A stretch of 64,000 nt of DNA from Actinopolyspora saharensis (GCF_900100925.1 NZ_FNKO01000002.1:2294001-2358000), one strand, 5' to 3'; positions 9,090 to 17,874 are shown, counted from the first letter of the stretch. Made by a program: numbers and translations. The notes: generated by a model not told the origin, from the letters alone.

Positions 9090-10016
9090 GTGGGCCGATA
9101 CATACTGCGGCGGCTGCTGCAGTTGATTCCGGTTTTCATCGGAACAACGTTCATCATCTACTCGCTGGTCTGGGCGATCCCCGGTAATCCGTTCGCGGGG
9201 TTGTGCGGCCCGCGCGGCTGCCCGCCCGCGTTCGTCGACCAGATGACCGAGCAGTACAACCTGGACCAGCCACTGCCGGTGCAGTACGTCCTCTACCTCG
9301 GACAGCTGTTCCAGGGCAACTTCGGGGAGACCTTCAACGGGATCGAGGTCAGCACCCTGATCCAGCAGTCCTACCCGGTCACGCTCAAACTGGCCACCAT
9401 CGCGCTGGTCTTCGAGGCCGTCATCGGCATCGCGGCGGGGATCCTGACCGCGCTGCGCGGCAAGGGCTTCGTGGACAACCTCGTGCTGGCGGCCACCCTG
9501 TTCCTGATCGCCGTCCCGGTGTTCGTCACCGGGTTCGTGATCCAGGTGGTGCTCGGTGTCCAGCTGGAGTGGATCGAGCCGTCGGTGGGCGCCGATCCCG
9601 GCATCGGGCAGTTGATCATCCCCGGACTCGTGCTGGGCAGCCTGTCCATGGCCTACATCGCCAGGCTCACCCGCACGGCGATGTTCGAGAACAAGCGGGC
9701 CGACTACATCCGCACCGCCAACGCCAAGGGGCTCAAGCCGACCCGGGTCGTTTCGGTGCACATGCTGCGCAACTCGCTGATCCCGGTGATCACCTTCATC
9801 GGAACGGACTTCGGTGCGCTGATGGGCGGGGCCATCGTGACCGAGGGCGTGTTCAACATCCACGGCATCGGCGGGCTGGTCTTCAGCGCCATCCAAGGCC
9901 AGGAAGGCGTCACCGTGACCGGGGTGGTCACCCTGCTGGTGCTCGTCTACCTGCTGATGAACCTGCTGGTGGACATTCTCTACGCGGCTCTGGACCCGAG
10001 GATCCGATATGACTAA
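9090..10016 (+). CDS. dppB: Peptide ABC transporter permease, DppB type
   Basis: Inner-membrane permease of 308 residues with the family's N-terminal GRYILRRLLQLIPVFIGTTF and about six membrane segments. The cytoplasmic EAA loop that contacts the ATPases is around ADYIRTANAKGLKPTRV. The extracytoplasmic stretch after TM1 contains CGPRGCPP, which includes two cysteines. GTG 9090 has AAGGAGG seven bases upstream. The last eight bases overlap the next permease gene, indicating coupled translation. Confidence 0.94.
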   Translation: MGRYILRRLLQLIPVFIGTTFIIYSLVWAIPGNPFAGLCGPRGCPPAFVDQMTEQYNLDQPLPVQYVLYLGQLFQGNFGETFNGIEVSTLIQQSYPVTLKLATIALVFEAVIGIAAGILTALRGKGFVDNLVLAATLFLIAVPVFVTGFVIQVVLGVQLEWIEPSVGADPGIGQLIIPGLVLGSLSMAYIARLTRTAMFENKRADYIRTANAKGLKPTRVVSVHMLRNSLIPVITFIGTDFGALMGGAIVTEGVFNIHGIGGLVFSAIQGQEGVTVTGVVTLLVLVYLLMNLLVDILYAALDPRIRYD

Positions 10017-11016
10017 CCCAGGCGAAGGCCAGCAGAGCACCCTCAGCGCCGGAGGTGCCGCCGAGGGCGCGGAAGAGGTGCGGAACTCCCCGCAGCAGCA
10101 CGGGGGAGCAGAGGGCGGCGACGCCAAGTCGAAGCCTCAGGAGAAGCAGCGCGGGCTCTGGGGCGACGCCTGGCTCGACCTGCGACGCCGTCCGCTGTTC
10201 GTGATCGGCGGGGTGATCGTGCTGCTGCTGGTCGCGATCGCGGCCTTCCCCGGACTGTTCGCGCCGGGCGACCCGAACGCGCAGGACCTCACGCTGGCCC
10301 GCGAGAGTCCTTCGGCCGAGGCCTGGTTCGGCTACGACGCCCTGGGCAGGGACATCTACACCAGGGTGATCCACGGCGCCCGCGCGTCCATCGTGGTCGG
10401 CGTGCTGTCCACGCTGCTCACCGTGCTCATCGGCTCGCTGGTCGGGCTGGTCGCGGGGTACTTCGGCAACAAGACCGACAGCTTCCTCGCCCGCTTCGCC
10501 GAGATCTTCCTGGGGCTGCCGTTCGTGCTCGGCGCGATCGTGATCCTGTCCGTGTTCAACGCCGGGATCGAGGGCTCCCCCGGGATGGTGCGGGTCATGA
10601 CCCAGGTGATCCTGACCATCGGGGTGCTGGCCTGGCCGATCTCCATGCGCATCATGCGCTCGGCTGCCATCGCGGCCAAGCAGCAGGACTACGTGAAGGC
10701 GGCCAAGGCGCTGGGCGCCAGCCACGGCCGGATCATCTTCAAGCACGTGCTGCCCAACTGCGTGGCCCCGGTGATGGTCTACGCGACCATCGCGCTCGGC
10801 CAGTACATCGGGCTCGAGGCGACGCTGTCCTACCTGGGACTCGGTCTGCAGGACCCGGTCGTGTCCTGGGGAATGATGATCTCGGATTCCCAGCAGTACA
10901 TCATCAGCACCCCGCACATGCTGCTGTTCCCCGCCGGCTTCCTGGTGATCACGGTGCTCGCCTTCGTGATGCTCGGTGACGCGGTGCGGGACGCGCTGGA
11001 CCCGAAACAGAGGTAG
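10009..11016 (+). CDS. dppC: Peptide ABC transporter permease, DppC type
   Basis: Second permease subunit, 335 residues. A hydrophilic Gly/Glu/Gln-rich N-terminus of about 50 residues, longer than usual, precedes WLDLRRRPLFVIGGVIVLLL. The typical GYDALGRDIYTRVIHGARASI follows, and the EAA loop is QQDYVKAAKALGASHGRIIFKHVLPN. ATG 10009 lies inside the dppB end. It is followed after 14 bases by dppD with GAGGAGG between. Confidence 0.94.
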   Translation: MTNPGEGQQSTLSAGGAAEGAEEVRNSPQQHGGAEGGDAKSKPQEKQRGLWGDAWLDLRRRPLFVIGGVIVLLLVAIAAFPGLFAPGDPNAQDLTLARESPSAEAWFGYDALGRDIYTRVIHGARASIVVGVLSTLLTVLIGSLVGLVAGYFGNKTDSFLARFAEIFLGLPFVLGAIVILSVFNAGIEGSPGMVRVMTQVILTIGVLAWPISMRIMRSAAIAAKQQDYVKAAKALGASHGRIIFKHVLPNCVAPVMVYATIALGQYIGLEATLSYLGLGLQDPVVSWGMMISDSQQYIISTPHMLLFPAGFLVITVLAFVMLGDAVRDALDPKQR

Positions 11017-11030
11017 TGAGGAGGGCCGCT

Positions 11031-12050
11031 ATGTCGGCTACCGACGACGGCACGGGCGGCTCGCCGAAGCCGCGCCTGCTGGAAGTGCAAGACCTGCGCG
11101 TGGAGTTCCGCACCCGCGAGGCGACGGCCAACGTGCTCAACGGCGTGGGCTACCACGTCGACGAGGGGGAGACCCTGGCCGTGCTCGGCGAGTCGGGCTC
11201 GGGCAAGAGCGTCACCGCCCAGACGGTGATGGGAATCCTGGACACTCCGCCGGGGTTCGTCACCGGGGGTTCGATCCGGTACCGCGGGGAGGAGCTGCTC
11301 TCCGCGAAGGAGGAACGTCGCCGTGAACTCCGGGGGGAGAACATGGCGATGATCTTCCAGGACGCGCTGTCCGCGCTCAACCCGGTTTACACCGTGGGGT
11401 TCCAGATCGCCGAGCAGTTCCGCTTCCGGCGGGGCATGTCGCGCAAGGACGCCATGGTCAAGGCCGCCGAGATGCTGGACATGGTCAAGATCCCGAACGC
11501 CAAGCAGCGGGTGAAGGAGTTCCCGCACCAGTTCTCCGGCGGCATGCGCCAGCGGGCCATGATCGCCATGTCGCTGGCGCTGGACCCGGACCTGCTCATC
11601 GCCGACGAGCCGACCACGGCGCTGGACGTCACGGTGCAGGCCCAGATCATGGACCTGCTCGACGAGCTGCGCCGCGAGCGCGACATGGGGCTGATCCTGA
11701 TCACCCACGACCTGGGCGTGGTCGCCGAGGTCGCCGACCGGATCGCGGTGATGTACGCCGGGCGCGTGGTGGAGGAGTCCGACGCGGAGTCGCTGTACAA
11801 GCGCCCCGCGCACCCGTACACCGAGGGTCTGATGGAGTCCATCCCCCGGTTGGACCAGAAGGGGGAGGAGCTGGCGAGCATCAAGGGCCTGCCGCCCAAC
11901 CTCGCCGACATCCCGCCCGGATGTCCGTTCCACCCGCGCTGCCACCGTGCCGCGGACGAGTGCAGCGAAAAGCTCCCCGAGCTGCGCGAGCTCCGTGCGG
12001 GACGCCACAGCGCCTGTCACTTCGCCGAGGAGTTGATCAGCCGTGACTGA
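11031..12050 (+). CDS. dppD: Peptide ABC transporter ATPase, DppD type
   Basis: First ATPase, 339 residues. Walker A GESGSGKS, signature [16 protein letters not shown] and Walker [14 protein letters not shown] are intact. The C-terminal oligopeptide-transporter domain has the Cys-containing [17 protein letters not shown], which in related proteins binds an iron-sulfur cluster. ATG 11031 follows GTGAGGAGG by six bases; a GTG at 11016 overlapping the previous stop is less likely. The stop overlaps the next ATPase gene by eight bases. Confidence 0.94.
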   Translation: MSATDDGTGGSPKPRLLEVQDLRVEFRTREATANVLNGVGYHVDEGETLAVLGESGSGKSVTAQTVMGILDTPPGFVTGGSIRYRGEELLSAKEERRRELRGENMAMIFQDALSALNPVYTVGFQIAEQFRFRRGMSRKDAMVKAAEMLDMVKIPNAKQRVKEFPHQFSGGMRQRAMIAMSLALDPDLLIADEPTTALDVTVQAQIMDLLDELRRERDMGLILITHDLGVVAEVADRIAVMYAGRVVEESDAESLYKRPAHPYTEGLMESIPRLDQKGEELASIKGLPPNLADIPPGCPFHPRCHRAADECSEKLPELRELRAGRHSACHFAEELISRD

Positions 12051-13077
12051 GTCGATCCTGCAAGTCCGCAACCTGGTGAAGCACTTTCCGGTGCAGCAGG
12101 GAGTGGTGTTCAAGAAGACCATCGGGCACGTGCGCGCGGTGGACGGGGTCTCCTTCGACCTCAACCGGGGCGAGACGCTGGGCGTGGTCGGCGAGTCCGG
12201 CTGCGGCAAGTCCACGCTGGCCCAGGTGCTGATGCGGCTGGAGCAGCCGACCAGCGGCAGCGCCCTGTTCGAGGGCGTGGACATGTTCGGCAAGAAGAGC
12301 GCGGAGCAGCTGCGCAGCCTGCGCAGGGACATGCAGATCGTGCTGCAGGACCCCTACACCTCGCTGAACCCGCGCAAGACGGTGGGCGACATCGTCGGCG
12401 AACCGTTCGAGATCCACCCCGAGGTGGCCCCGAAGGGGGACCGGCAGCGTCGCGTCCAGGAACTGCTGGACATCGTCGGGCTCAACCCGGAGCACGTGCG
12501 GCGCTACCCGCACCAGTTCTCCGGTGGGCAGCGCCAGCGCATCGGCATCGCGCGGGCGCTGGCGCTCAAGCCCAAGGTGATCGTCTGCGACGAGCCGGTC
12601 TCCGCGCTGGACGTCTCGATCCAGGCGCAGGTCATGAACCTGCTGGGCGAGCTGCAGTCCGAGTTCGGGCTGTCCTACATCTTCATCGCGCACGACTTGG
12701 GCGTGGTGCGCCACCTCTCGGACCGGGTGGCGGTGATGTACCTGGGCAAGGTCGTGGAAACGGGCACGGAGGACCAGATCTACGAGCACCCGCAGCACCC
12801 GTACACCCAGGCGCTGCTGTCCTCGGTGCCGGTGCCGGACCCCTCACTGCGCAACCGCAGGGAGAGCATCCGGCTGTCCGGCGACGTTCCCAGCCCGGCG
12901 AGCCCGCCCTCCGGGTGCCGCTTCCGCACCAGGTGCTGGAAGGCCCGCGACATCTGCGCCGAGCAGGAGCCCGAGCTGGCCGTGCGGCTGGACGGCGGGG
13001 AACTCGCCCCGGACACGGAGCAGGGGCACCCCAGTGCCTGTCACTTCGCCGAGCGCAACGAGCACGTGATCTCCTGA
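12043..13077 (+). CDS. dppF: Peptide ABC transporter ATPase, DppF type
   Basis: Second ATPase, 344 residues, completing a five-gene dipeptide/oligopeptide uptake operon. Walker [10 protein letters not shown], signature [16 protein letters not shown], Walker [15 protein letters not shown], and the C-terminal Cys motif [16 protein letters not shown]. Starts at GTG 12043 in an eight-base overlap with dppD. The operon ends directly before repeat module B. Confidence 0.94.
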   Translation: MTESILQVRNLVKHFPVQQGVVFKKTIGHVRAVDGVSFDLNRGETLGVVGESGCGKSTLAQVLMRLEQPTSGSALFEGVDMFGKKSAEQLRSLRRDMQIVLQDPYTSLNPRKTVGDIVGEPFEIHPEVAPKGDRQRRVQELLDIVGLNPEHVRRYPHQFSGGQRQRIGIARALALKPKVIVCDEPVSALDVSIQAQVMNLLGELQSEFGLSYIFIAHDLGVVRHLSDRVAVMYLGKVVETGTEDQIYEHPQHPYTQALLSSVPVPDPSLRNRRESIRLSGDVPSPASPPSGCRFRTRCWKARDICAEQEPELAVRLDGGELAPDTEQGHPSACHFAERNEHVIS

Positions 13078-13116
13078 CTGGAGAGCTCTCCTCGCTCCGC
13101 TGCCGTAGGTGGTTGC

Positions 13117-13230
13117 GTGGCGGAACCTCTCGCGGGCTCTCGCTCCGGCGAGGCCCGACATCGGGTAGCGACCTACACAACGTCGGGCCTTCCTCGCGAG
13201 AGCACCACGAGAGAACCCGCGGCGGTGCCG
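13117..13230 (+). repeat. Repeat module B, copy 2
   Basis: Nearly identical to 2479-2592, centred on GTAGCGACCTAC at 13165-13176. It begins 40 bases after the dppF stop. Together with module A copy 2 it fills most of the 422-base convergent gap 13078-13499, in which there is no gene. Two copies of the GCGCTCGCGT motif (13247-13256 and, reversed, 13327-13336) lie between the modules. Confidence 0.9.
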
Positions 13231-13353
13231 ACTGCTCGGGCTCAAAGCGCTCGCGTTGGACAGCACCCCTCGGCCGGGAGTGCCTGTCCGGGTGCTCTGC
13301 GCACTTCAGATGGAAAGTTCCGTTCCACGCGAGCGCTTCAGCCCACGCAGGAC

Positions 13354-13468
13354 GAGAAGATCCGGTGCGTGAGTCGGATGCATTGCAAGGCCGGGCCGCT
13401 CGCCGCGTAGGTCGCTACTCAAGAGCGGCCCAACACAGCAAGGCGCCGACTCACGTGCCGGCTAACCG
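13354..13468 (-). repeat. Repeat module A, copy 2 (reversed)
   Basis: Same sequence as copies 1 and 3 but on the opposite strand. Outer arms at 13369-13377 and 13446-13454, inner arms GGGCCGCTC/GAGCGGCCC perfect here, centre at 13407-13418. It ends about 32 bases from the stop of the carboxypeptidase gene, on that gene's 3' side. Confidence 0.9.
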
Positions 13469-13499
13469 ACCACCCTGGTCGGGGGCGTCCCGTGCGCGC

Positions 13500-14978
13500 T
13501 CATCGTGAGACGAACTCGGCGAGATCCGCGGACTGCTTGATGCGCGACGGCTCGTGCACGTACATCATGTGCCCGGCCGGGTAGTAGCGGACCTCGATAT
13601 TGTCCCGCAGCTCGCTGGGTATCTCCAGCTGGGCCAGGGTGTGCTCGGCCGCGTAGTACGGCGTCGCACCGTCGGTGTGGCCGCAGCCCACGTGCACCCG
13701 CAGGTGCGGGTTGGTGCGCATCGCCTTGGCCAGCTTGTCCGCCGCCGTCACCGACATGCCCTCGAAGTCCGCGTAGGACCAGGGGTGGACCCGCGCGGAG
13801 AGCACTTCGTACGGCAGGTCGTTGGCGTAGTCCAGCTCCTGGCGCAGGTAGTGGTTGATCCCGGCGGAGAAGGCCCCGATGAGGCCGGACACGCTGGGGT
13901 CGTCGGTGAAGTGCTCGCCGCCCGCGTCCGGTTCCCACCCGGTGAACCGCCCGTCCATCCTGCCCACCGTCAGTCGCCGGTCGCGCAGCAGTTCGGTGAA
14001 GAAGCGGACGTGCTCGACGCGCAGGTTCACCCGGTCCACGTAGTCGGTGCTCAGACCGGTCAGCTCCGCGGTGCGGCGCACCGCCTCCTCCCGATCCTCG
14101 GCCGACAGCCTCGCTCCCCTGGACAGGGCCCAGGGGTAGTCCCGCGCGGCGAACTCCTCGGCCTCCTCCAGCACCTCGCGCAGCGGCCGGTCGCCGTGCT
14201 TGCCGTGGTAGTGGGCGATGGCGGCGTAGCTCGGCAGGAAGAGGCTGTACGGGAGGTCGTTGCCCTCGGTGAACCGGATGGTGCCCATGTCGAGCACGGC
14301 GGAGATGAGCAGCAGGCCGTTGAGGTACATCCCGTGCTTGCTCTGCAGGTGCTCGGCCAGCGCGGCGGCGCGCAGCGTGCCGTAGGACTCGCCGGCCAGG
14401 TACTTGGGCGAGAGCCAGCGGCCGTTGCGGGAGGTCCACAGCCGGATCAGTTCGCCAACGGACTCGATGTCGCGCTGGTAGCCGTGGTAGTCACCCGGTT
14501 TTCCGCCCTGCACGGCCCTGGAGAACCCGGTGGAGATCGGGTCGATGAACACCAGGTCGCTGTGCGCGAGCAGCGTCTCGGGGTTGTCCGCGAGCCCGTA
14601 GGGCGGTGCTGCCGGTTGCCCGGCGTCGCCGGACAGGACCCGCCGGGGGCCGAGCAGTCCCAGGTGCAGGAAGGCGCTGGCCGCGCCGGGGCCGCCGTTG
14701 AAGGCGAAGGTGACCGGGCGGTTGCCGTTCGCGGGGGCGTCGGCGATGTAGGAGGTCACGAACATCTCGGCCTTGGCCACGTGCCCGTCGAACTTCCCGT
14801 CGGTGAACGACTCCTCGCGCAGCACGTACCGGCCCGTGGTGGCCGTGTACGACAGTCGCTTGCCGTTGGCCGTGATCGTGTGGTGCGTGCTGACCAGGTC
14901 ATCGGTCGGTTCCGCCGTGGTGGCGCCCGATGGCTGGTTCGTCTCTCCGGTGGTGTCGGTTTCCTCGCTGGCTGCCAT
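13500..14978 (-). CDS. S10 family serine carboxypeptidase
   Basis: 492-residue alpha/beta-hydrolase. The oxyanion region is FNGGPGAASAFLHLGLLGP. The nucleophile motif is LAGESYGTLRA (Ser in GESYG), the acid is the Asp in VHVGCGHTDGATPYYAAE, and the histidine is in YYPAGHMMYVHEPSRIKQ, so the triad is complete. No clear signal peptide is visible, so it is probably cytoplasmic, as in bacterial S10 relatives. ATG 14978 is chosen because TAGGGT lies eight bases upstream; an ATG 21 bases upstream and a longer extension lack support. It is divergent from the udg gene. Confidence 0.87.
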   Translation of the reverse strand: MAASEETDTTGETNQPSGATTAEPTDDLVSTHHTITANGKRLSYTATTGRYVLREESFTDGKFDGHVAKAEMFVTSYIADAPANGNRPVTFAFNGGPGAASAFLHLGLLGPRRVLSGDAGQPAAPPYGLADNPETLLAHSDLVFIDPISTGFSRAVQGGKPGDYHGYQRDIESVGELIRLWTSRNGRWLSPKYLAGESYGTLRAAALAEHLQSKHGMYLNGLLLISAVLDMGTIRFTEGNDLPYSLFLPSYAAIAHYHGKHGDRPLREVLEEAEEFAARDYPWALSRGARLSAEDREEAVRRTAELTGLSTDYVDRVNLRVEHVRFFTELLRDRRLTVGRMDGRFTGWEPDAGGEHFTDDPSVSGLIGAFSAGINHYLRQELDYANDLPYEVLSARVHPWSYADFEGMSVTAADKLAKAMRTNPHLRVHVGCGHTDGATPYYAAEHTLAQLEIPSELRDNIEVRYYPAGHMMYVHEPSRIKQSADLAEFVSR

Positions 14979-14986
14979 GGTTCCGT

Positions 14987-14992
14987 ACCCTA
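14987..14992 (-). promoter_or_regulatory. Leaderless -10 box of the S10 carboxypeptidase gene
   Basis: TAGGGT on the minus strand, eight bases before ATG 14978 and just inside the 79-base divergent gap to udg. Confidence 0.4.
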
Positions 14993-15057
14993 GTCGCATT
15001 CCCCGCCGGGACGTGTGGCGTACGCGACCAGGGTGGCGGGTGTGCCACCGTGGGCGG

Positions 15058-15825
15058 ATGAGCGAGTCCGGATCCGAACTGGTGTCCCGACCGGTCGAGG
15101 ACCCGGCGGGGACCGCCTCCGCCAGTTCCTCCATCGCCGATATCGACGAGGCCGTGACGCGCTGCGTCGCCTGCCCCCGACTGGTGGAGTGGCGCGAGCG
15201 GGTCGCCGCGGAGAAGCGCGCGGCGTTCCGCGACCAGCGCTACTGGGGCAGACCGGTCCCCGGCTTCGGGCCCACCGACGCCTCCGTGGCGATAGTCGGG
15301 TTGGCACCGGCGGCGCACGGGGCGAACCGCACGGGGCGGATGTTCACCGGGGACCGCTCGGGGGAGTTCCTCTACCGCGCGCTGTTCGACGTGGGGATGG
15401 CCTCGGCCCCGGTCTCGGAGGCGGTCGGGGACGGGCTGCGGTTGAACGGGGTGCGGATCACGGCCCCGGTGCGGTGCGCTCCGCCGGACAACAAGCCGAC
15501 CCCGGGCGAGCGGGACAACTGCAGGCCGTGGCTGGCGCGTGAGCTGGAGCTGCTGCGGCCGACGCTGCGGGCGGTGGTGGTGCTGGGGTCCTACGGCTGG
15601 CAGTCGCTGCTGCCGGTGCTGGCCGCGGACGGCTGGTCGATCCCGCGGCCGCGGCCGAAGTTCGGGCACGGCGCGGAGCGGACGTTGAGCGGTCGGGAGG
15701 GCGGTGAGCTGCACCTGCTGGGCTGCTACCACGTCAGCCAGCAGAACACCTTCACCGGCAGGCTCACCCCCGAGATGCTGCGCGACGTGCTGGAGCGCGC
15801 CAAGGACCTGGCTGGGGCGACTTGA
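15058..15825 (+). CDS. Family 5 uracil-DNA glycosylase (UdgB type)
   Basis: DNA repair enzyme of 255 residues that removes uracil from DNA. Motif A is GLAPAAHGANRTGRMFTGDR. Motif B is the LGCYHVSQQNTFTGRLT segment near the C-terminus, characteristic of family 5. Four cysteines consistent with an iron-sulfur cluster are in CVACPRLVEW (near 35) and CAPPDNKPTPGERDNC (near 140). ATG 15058 is the first start after the divergent promoter; upstream frame has no coding character. The last ~90 bases are duplicated at about 16589-16676, downstream of the vapBC1 module. Confidence 0.9.
   Translation: MSESGSELVSRPVEDPAGTASASSSIADIDEAVTRCVACPRLVEWRERVAAEKRAAFRDQRYWGRPVPGFGPTDASVAIVGLAPAAHGANRTGRMFTGDRSGEFLYRALFDVGMASAPVSEAVGDGLRLNGVRITAPVRCAPPDNKPTPGERDNCRPWLARELELLRPTLRAVVVLGSYGWQSLLPVLAADGWSIPRPRPKFGHGAERTLSGREGGELHLLGCYHVSQQNTFTGRLTPEMLRDVLERAKDLAGAT
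15728..15822 (+). repeat. Left direct repeat: 3' end of udg
   Basis: The udg 3' terminus. It aligns without gaps to 16589-16676, sharing GTCAGCCAG, GAAC, the block GATGCTGCGCGACGTGCTG and CCTGGC at matching spacing. The two copies bracket the vapBC1 module. Confidence 0.75.
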
Positions 15826-15857
15826 CCGTCGATGCACTCTGACTGCAAAATGCAGTC
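15822..15857 (+). promoter_or_regulatory. vapB1 promoter with overlapping operator
   Basis: TTGACC (15822-15827), an 18-base spacer, CAAAAT (15846-15851), then six bases to ATG 15858: a leaderless arrangement. The -10 box lies inside a perfect 7-base inverted repeat, GACTGCA-AAA-TGCAGTC (15841-15857), directly abutting the start codon. This is the expected place for autoregulation by the antitoxin or TA complex. Confidence 0.65.
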
Positions 15858-16142
15858 ATGGCGGTGCTTACGATTCGAGATGTGCCGGACGACGTCAAGG
15901 AGGCTCTCGGGAGGGAAGCGCGCGAAAGCGGGCAGTCGTTGCAGGCCTTCCTGCTGGGGGTTTTGCGGCGGCAGGCGGCGTTCAGCCGTAACCGGCAGCT
16001 TCTTTCCGAGATTGAACGCGATCTTGCCGAGGGGGGTGGCGCCGATGACGATGCACCGGATGCCGCCACTCTCCTGGGGCAGGCGAGGCCGGATGATCTG
16101 GATGGTGGGGCCGATCGACCCGGGGCGGGTGACGTGGCGTGA
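15858..16142 (+). CDS. vapB: FitA/VapB-like ribbon-helix-helix antitoxin 1
   Basis: 94-residue antitoxin. The N-terminal ribbon-helix-helix DNA-binding fold is MAVLTIRDVPDDVKEALGREARESGQ with LQAFLLGVLRR. The C-terminal half is acidic and probably disordered, the usual toxin-wrapping part. It is overlapped by four bases (GTGA) by the toxin gene. Predicted to neutralise the adjacent PIN RNase and repress the operon through the inverted repeat before its start. Confidence 0.87.
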   Translation: MAVLTIRDVPDDVKEALGREARESGQSLQAFLLGVLRRQAAFSRNRQLLSEIERDLAEGGGADDDAPDAATLLGQARPDDLDGGADRPGAGDVA

Positions 16143-16543
16143 TCGTTGTTGACGCGTCGGTGCTGGCGAATATGTTGCTCTACGCGGATGAGCGCGGGCG
16201 TCGGGCAAGGGCTGTGTTGGGTAGGGATATCGAGTGGGCCGCCCCCGAGCACTGGAAGGCGGAGGTGTTCTCGGTCGTCCGCGGGCTCGCGCTTGGTAGC
16301 AAGATCAAGGAAGAGCAGGCCGTCCGAGCGGTTGAGCGCCTTCCGCTGCTCGGCGTCGAGCACGTCTCGATCGACGAGCTTCTCTCCCGGATGTGGCAGC
16401 TCCGCGCCGGAATCAGCGGTTATGACGCCGCATACGTGGCGTTGGCGGAGGCACGTGGCATCCCGCTCGTGACCTCGGACGGCCGACTTGCACGCACGGC
16501 GACGAGCTACTGCGGAGTGGAGTTCGTATCTTCTGGAGCGTGA
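16139..16543 (+). CDS. vapC: VapC-type PIN domain toxin 1
   Basis: 134-residue PIN-domain ribonuclease toxin. Conserved acidic residues: Asp in MIVVDASVLAN, Glu in HWKAEVFSVVRG, Asp in ISGYDAAYVALAEA, and Asp in LVTSDGRLA. All four are present, so the toxin should be active. GTG 16139 overlaps the antitoxin stop. The module is oriented as udg and is enclosed by direct repeats of the udg 3' end. Confidence 0.9.
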   Translation: MIVVDASVLANMLLYADERGRRARAVLGRDIEWAAPEHWKAEVFSVVRGLALGSKIKEEQAVRAVERLPLLGVEHVSIDELLSRMWQLRAGISGYDAAYVALAEARGIPLVTSDGRLARTATSYCGVEFVSSGA

Positions 16544-16588
16544 TGGCTCGGGCCGGGCGGGCGTTCCGCTCAGGTCCCCTGAAACCAG

Positions 16589-16676
16589 GAACGTCAGCCA
16601 GAGGAACGTGCAGACGAAGTTGATGACGCCTGCGATGCTGCGCGACGTGCTGATCGGGGCGCAGGTCCTGGCGTCC
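16589..16676 (+). repeat. Right direct repeat: decayed copy of the udg 3' end
   Basis: Non-coding copy of the last ~90 bases of udg, 861 bases downstream of the original and aligned without gaps. It has no udg stop codon and carries substitutions. It occupies most of the otherwise empty 222-base gap between the convergent vapC1 and vapC2 genes. Confidence 0.75.
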
Positions 16677-16765
16677 GGATGTCCCCGGCGGGGGGCTCTC
16701 GTGTGGCAGCTGTGCGTGAGATCGAGCTGGTGGTCCGTCACCGGGGTGATGGATCTTCCCGCGAG

Positions 16766-17206
16766 CTACGAGCTCCGGGTGGGCCGCTCGCTGTTCCAGG
16801 GGTTCACGAGTTCGATTCCGGTGTCCTCGAAGTCCTTGGTGTTGCGCGTGGCCAGAGTGGCTCCCCTGGCACGGCAAATCGCGGCGATCTGGGCATCGGC
16901 GAGGGTGATGGGGCGTCCTTGCCGTTCGCGGCCGACGAGCACGTCCCCGTAGTGGCTCGCGGCGATCGAGTCGAACGATTGGACACGGCCGTGGAAGTCG
17001 TCGTCGACCACGCTGCGAACCGCTTCACCGAGTGCCGTCTTGCGTTGCCCGTCGGGCAAACGGGCTGCTCCGTGGAGCAACTCCGCGACAGTGATCGCCG
17101 TGATCGCTACCTCGTCGACGGCGAGGGAGTCCAGCCACTCCAGCACCGACCTGTCCGGATGTGCGCGGAGGAGTTCCGACACGACGTCGGTGTCGAGGAT
17201 GATCAT
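16766..17206 (-). CDS. FitB/VapC-type PIN domain toxin 2
   Basis: 146-residue PIN RNase of the FitB branch. Acidic residues in MIILDTDVVSELLR, ITVAELLHGAARL, TLADAQIAAICRA and TRNTKDFEDTGI are all present. It overlaps antitoxin 2 by four bases. Convergent with and only distantly similar to toxin 1, so the two modules are not a recent tandem duplication. Confidence 0.9.
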   Translation of the reverse strand: MIILDTDVVSELLRAHPDRSVLEWLDSLAVDEVAITAITVAELLHGAARLPDGQRKTALGEAVRSVVDDDFHGRVQSFDSIAASHYGDVLVGRERQGRPITLADAQIAAICRARGATLATRNTKDFEDTGIELVNPWNSERPTRSS

Positions 17207-17445
17207 GGATCGAATTCGATCGTACGAGGCGGGTCCTTCCGCTCCGGAATGTCGAGCTCCGCGTCAATGCCTTCGAACCGAGCGTGGATTCGACTGCCCA
17301 GTCCACGGGTGTCCCGACGCGGGGAAAGTACGCAGCGCAGGATCGATCGGACTTCTGCTTCCATGGATCGTCCGTGCTGAGCGGCCTGCACGCGTAGGCG
17401 TCCGTGCAGTTCTTCGTCCAGACCGCGAACAGTGAGCGTCGCCAT
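17203..17445 (-). CDS. FitA-like antitoxin 2
   Basis: 80-residue ribbon-helix-helix antitoxin: MATLTVRGLDEELHGRLRVQAAQHGRSMEAEVRSIL matches the FitA N-terminal DNA-binding domain. The C-terminus contains RIHARFEG and ends DPPRTIEFDP, typical of the toxin-binding extension. GGAGGGGGTGAG precedes the start. A perfect 10-base palindrome at 17477-17486 is a likely operator. Confidence 0.9.
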   Translation of the reverse strand: MATLTVRGLDEELHGRLRVQAAQHGRSMEAEVRSILRCVLSPRRDTRGLGSRIHARFEGIDAELDIPERKDPPRTIEFDP

Positions 17446-17476
17446 CGTTGCTCACCCCCTCCTGTGGTGACAGCAA

Positions 17477-17486
17477 TGCTAGCATC
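17477..17486 (-). promoter_or_regulatory. Candidate operator of the second TA module
   Basis: Perfect palindrome ATGCTAGCAT, about 32 bases upstream of the antitoxin 2 start and AT-rich against its surroundings. Probably the antitoxin or complex binding site overlapping the -10 region. Confidence 0.45.
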
Positions 17487-17874
17487 TGAACTGCGTCGTG
17501 AGCGAGTCGCGACGGAGGTCACGGCTCGCGCGTTCGAGCCCCTCCGGGGGTTCCGAGCTCGTCGGGTGGTGATCTGGGCGGTCGCGGGGGCGAACATCGG
17601 GTATCGTGAGCGGGGATGACTTCGAGATCGACTCCGGCCGGACGTTCCGCGGTGCCGTAACCGCACGGCGGGGAAACCGAACGACACCTCCTCCGGGCGG
17701 ATCGTGCTCGCGCGGGACGCAGCGTGTGCGCCCGCGCCCGTTCCGTGCGCGTGGAGGACGCATCGCTCACGGCTGTGCACGGGCTGTTTTTGTGATCAGG
17801 AACACCCGCGAGCGGTGTCACATTTGAGGGGGCCGCCGAGGTGTCGGAGGCCGTATTGGTGTGACCATAGAGGC
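17487..17874. other. Divergent intergenic region before NDH-2, no gene seen
   Basis: Roughly 390 bases between the TA module and the NADH dehydrogenase gene. No frame in it shows coding character. TGTGATCAGGAACA (around 17790) resembles a degenerate half of a CRP/Rex-type site, but the match is poor. The stretch presumably holds the NDH-2 promoter. Confidence 0.4.

Noticed and set aside
17780..17830. CRP/Rex-type operator upstream of ndh (TGTGA ... TCACA)
   Set aside because: The half sites are 22 bases apart, far from the six-base spacing of known sites, and the nearer match is weak.
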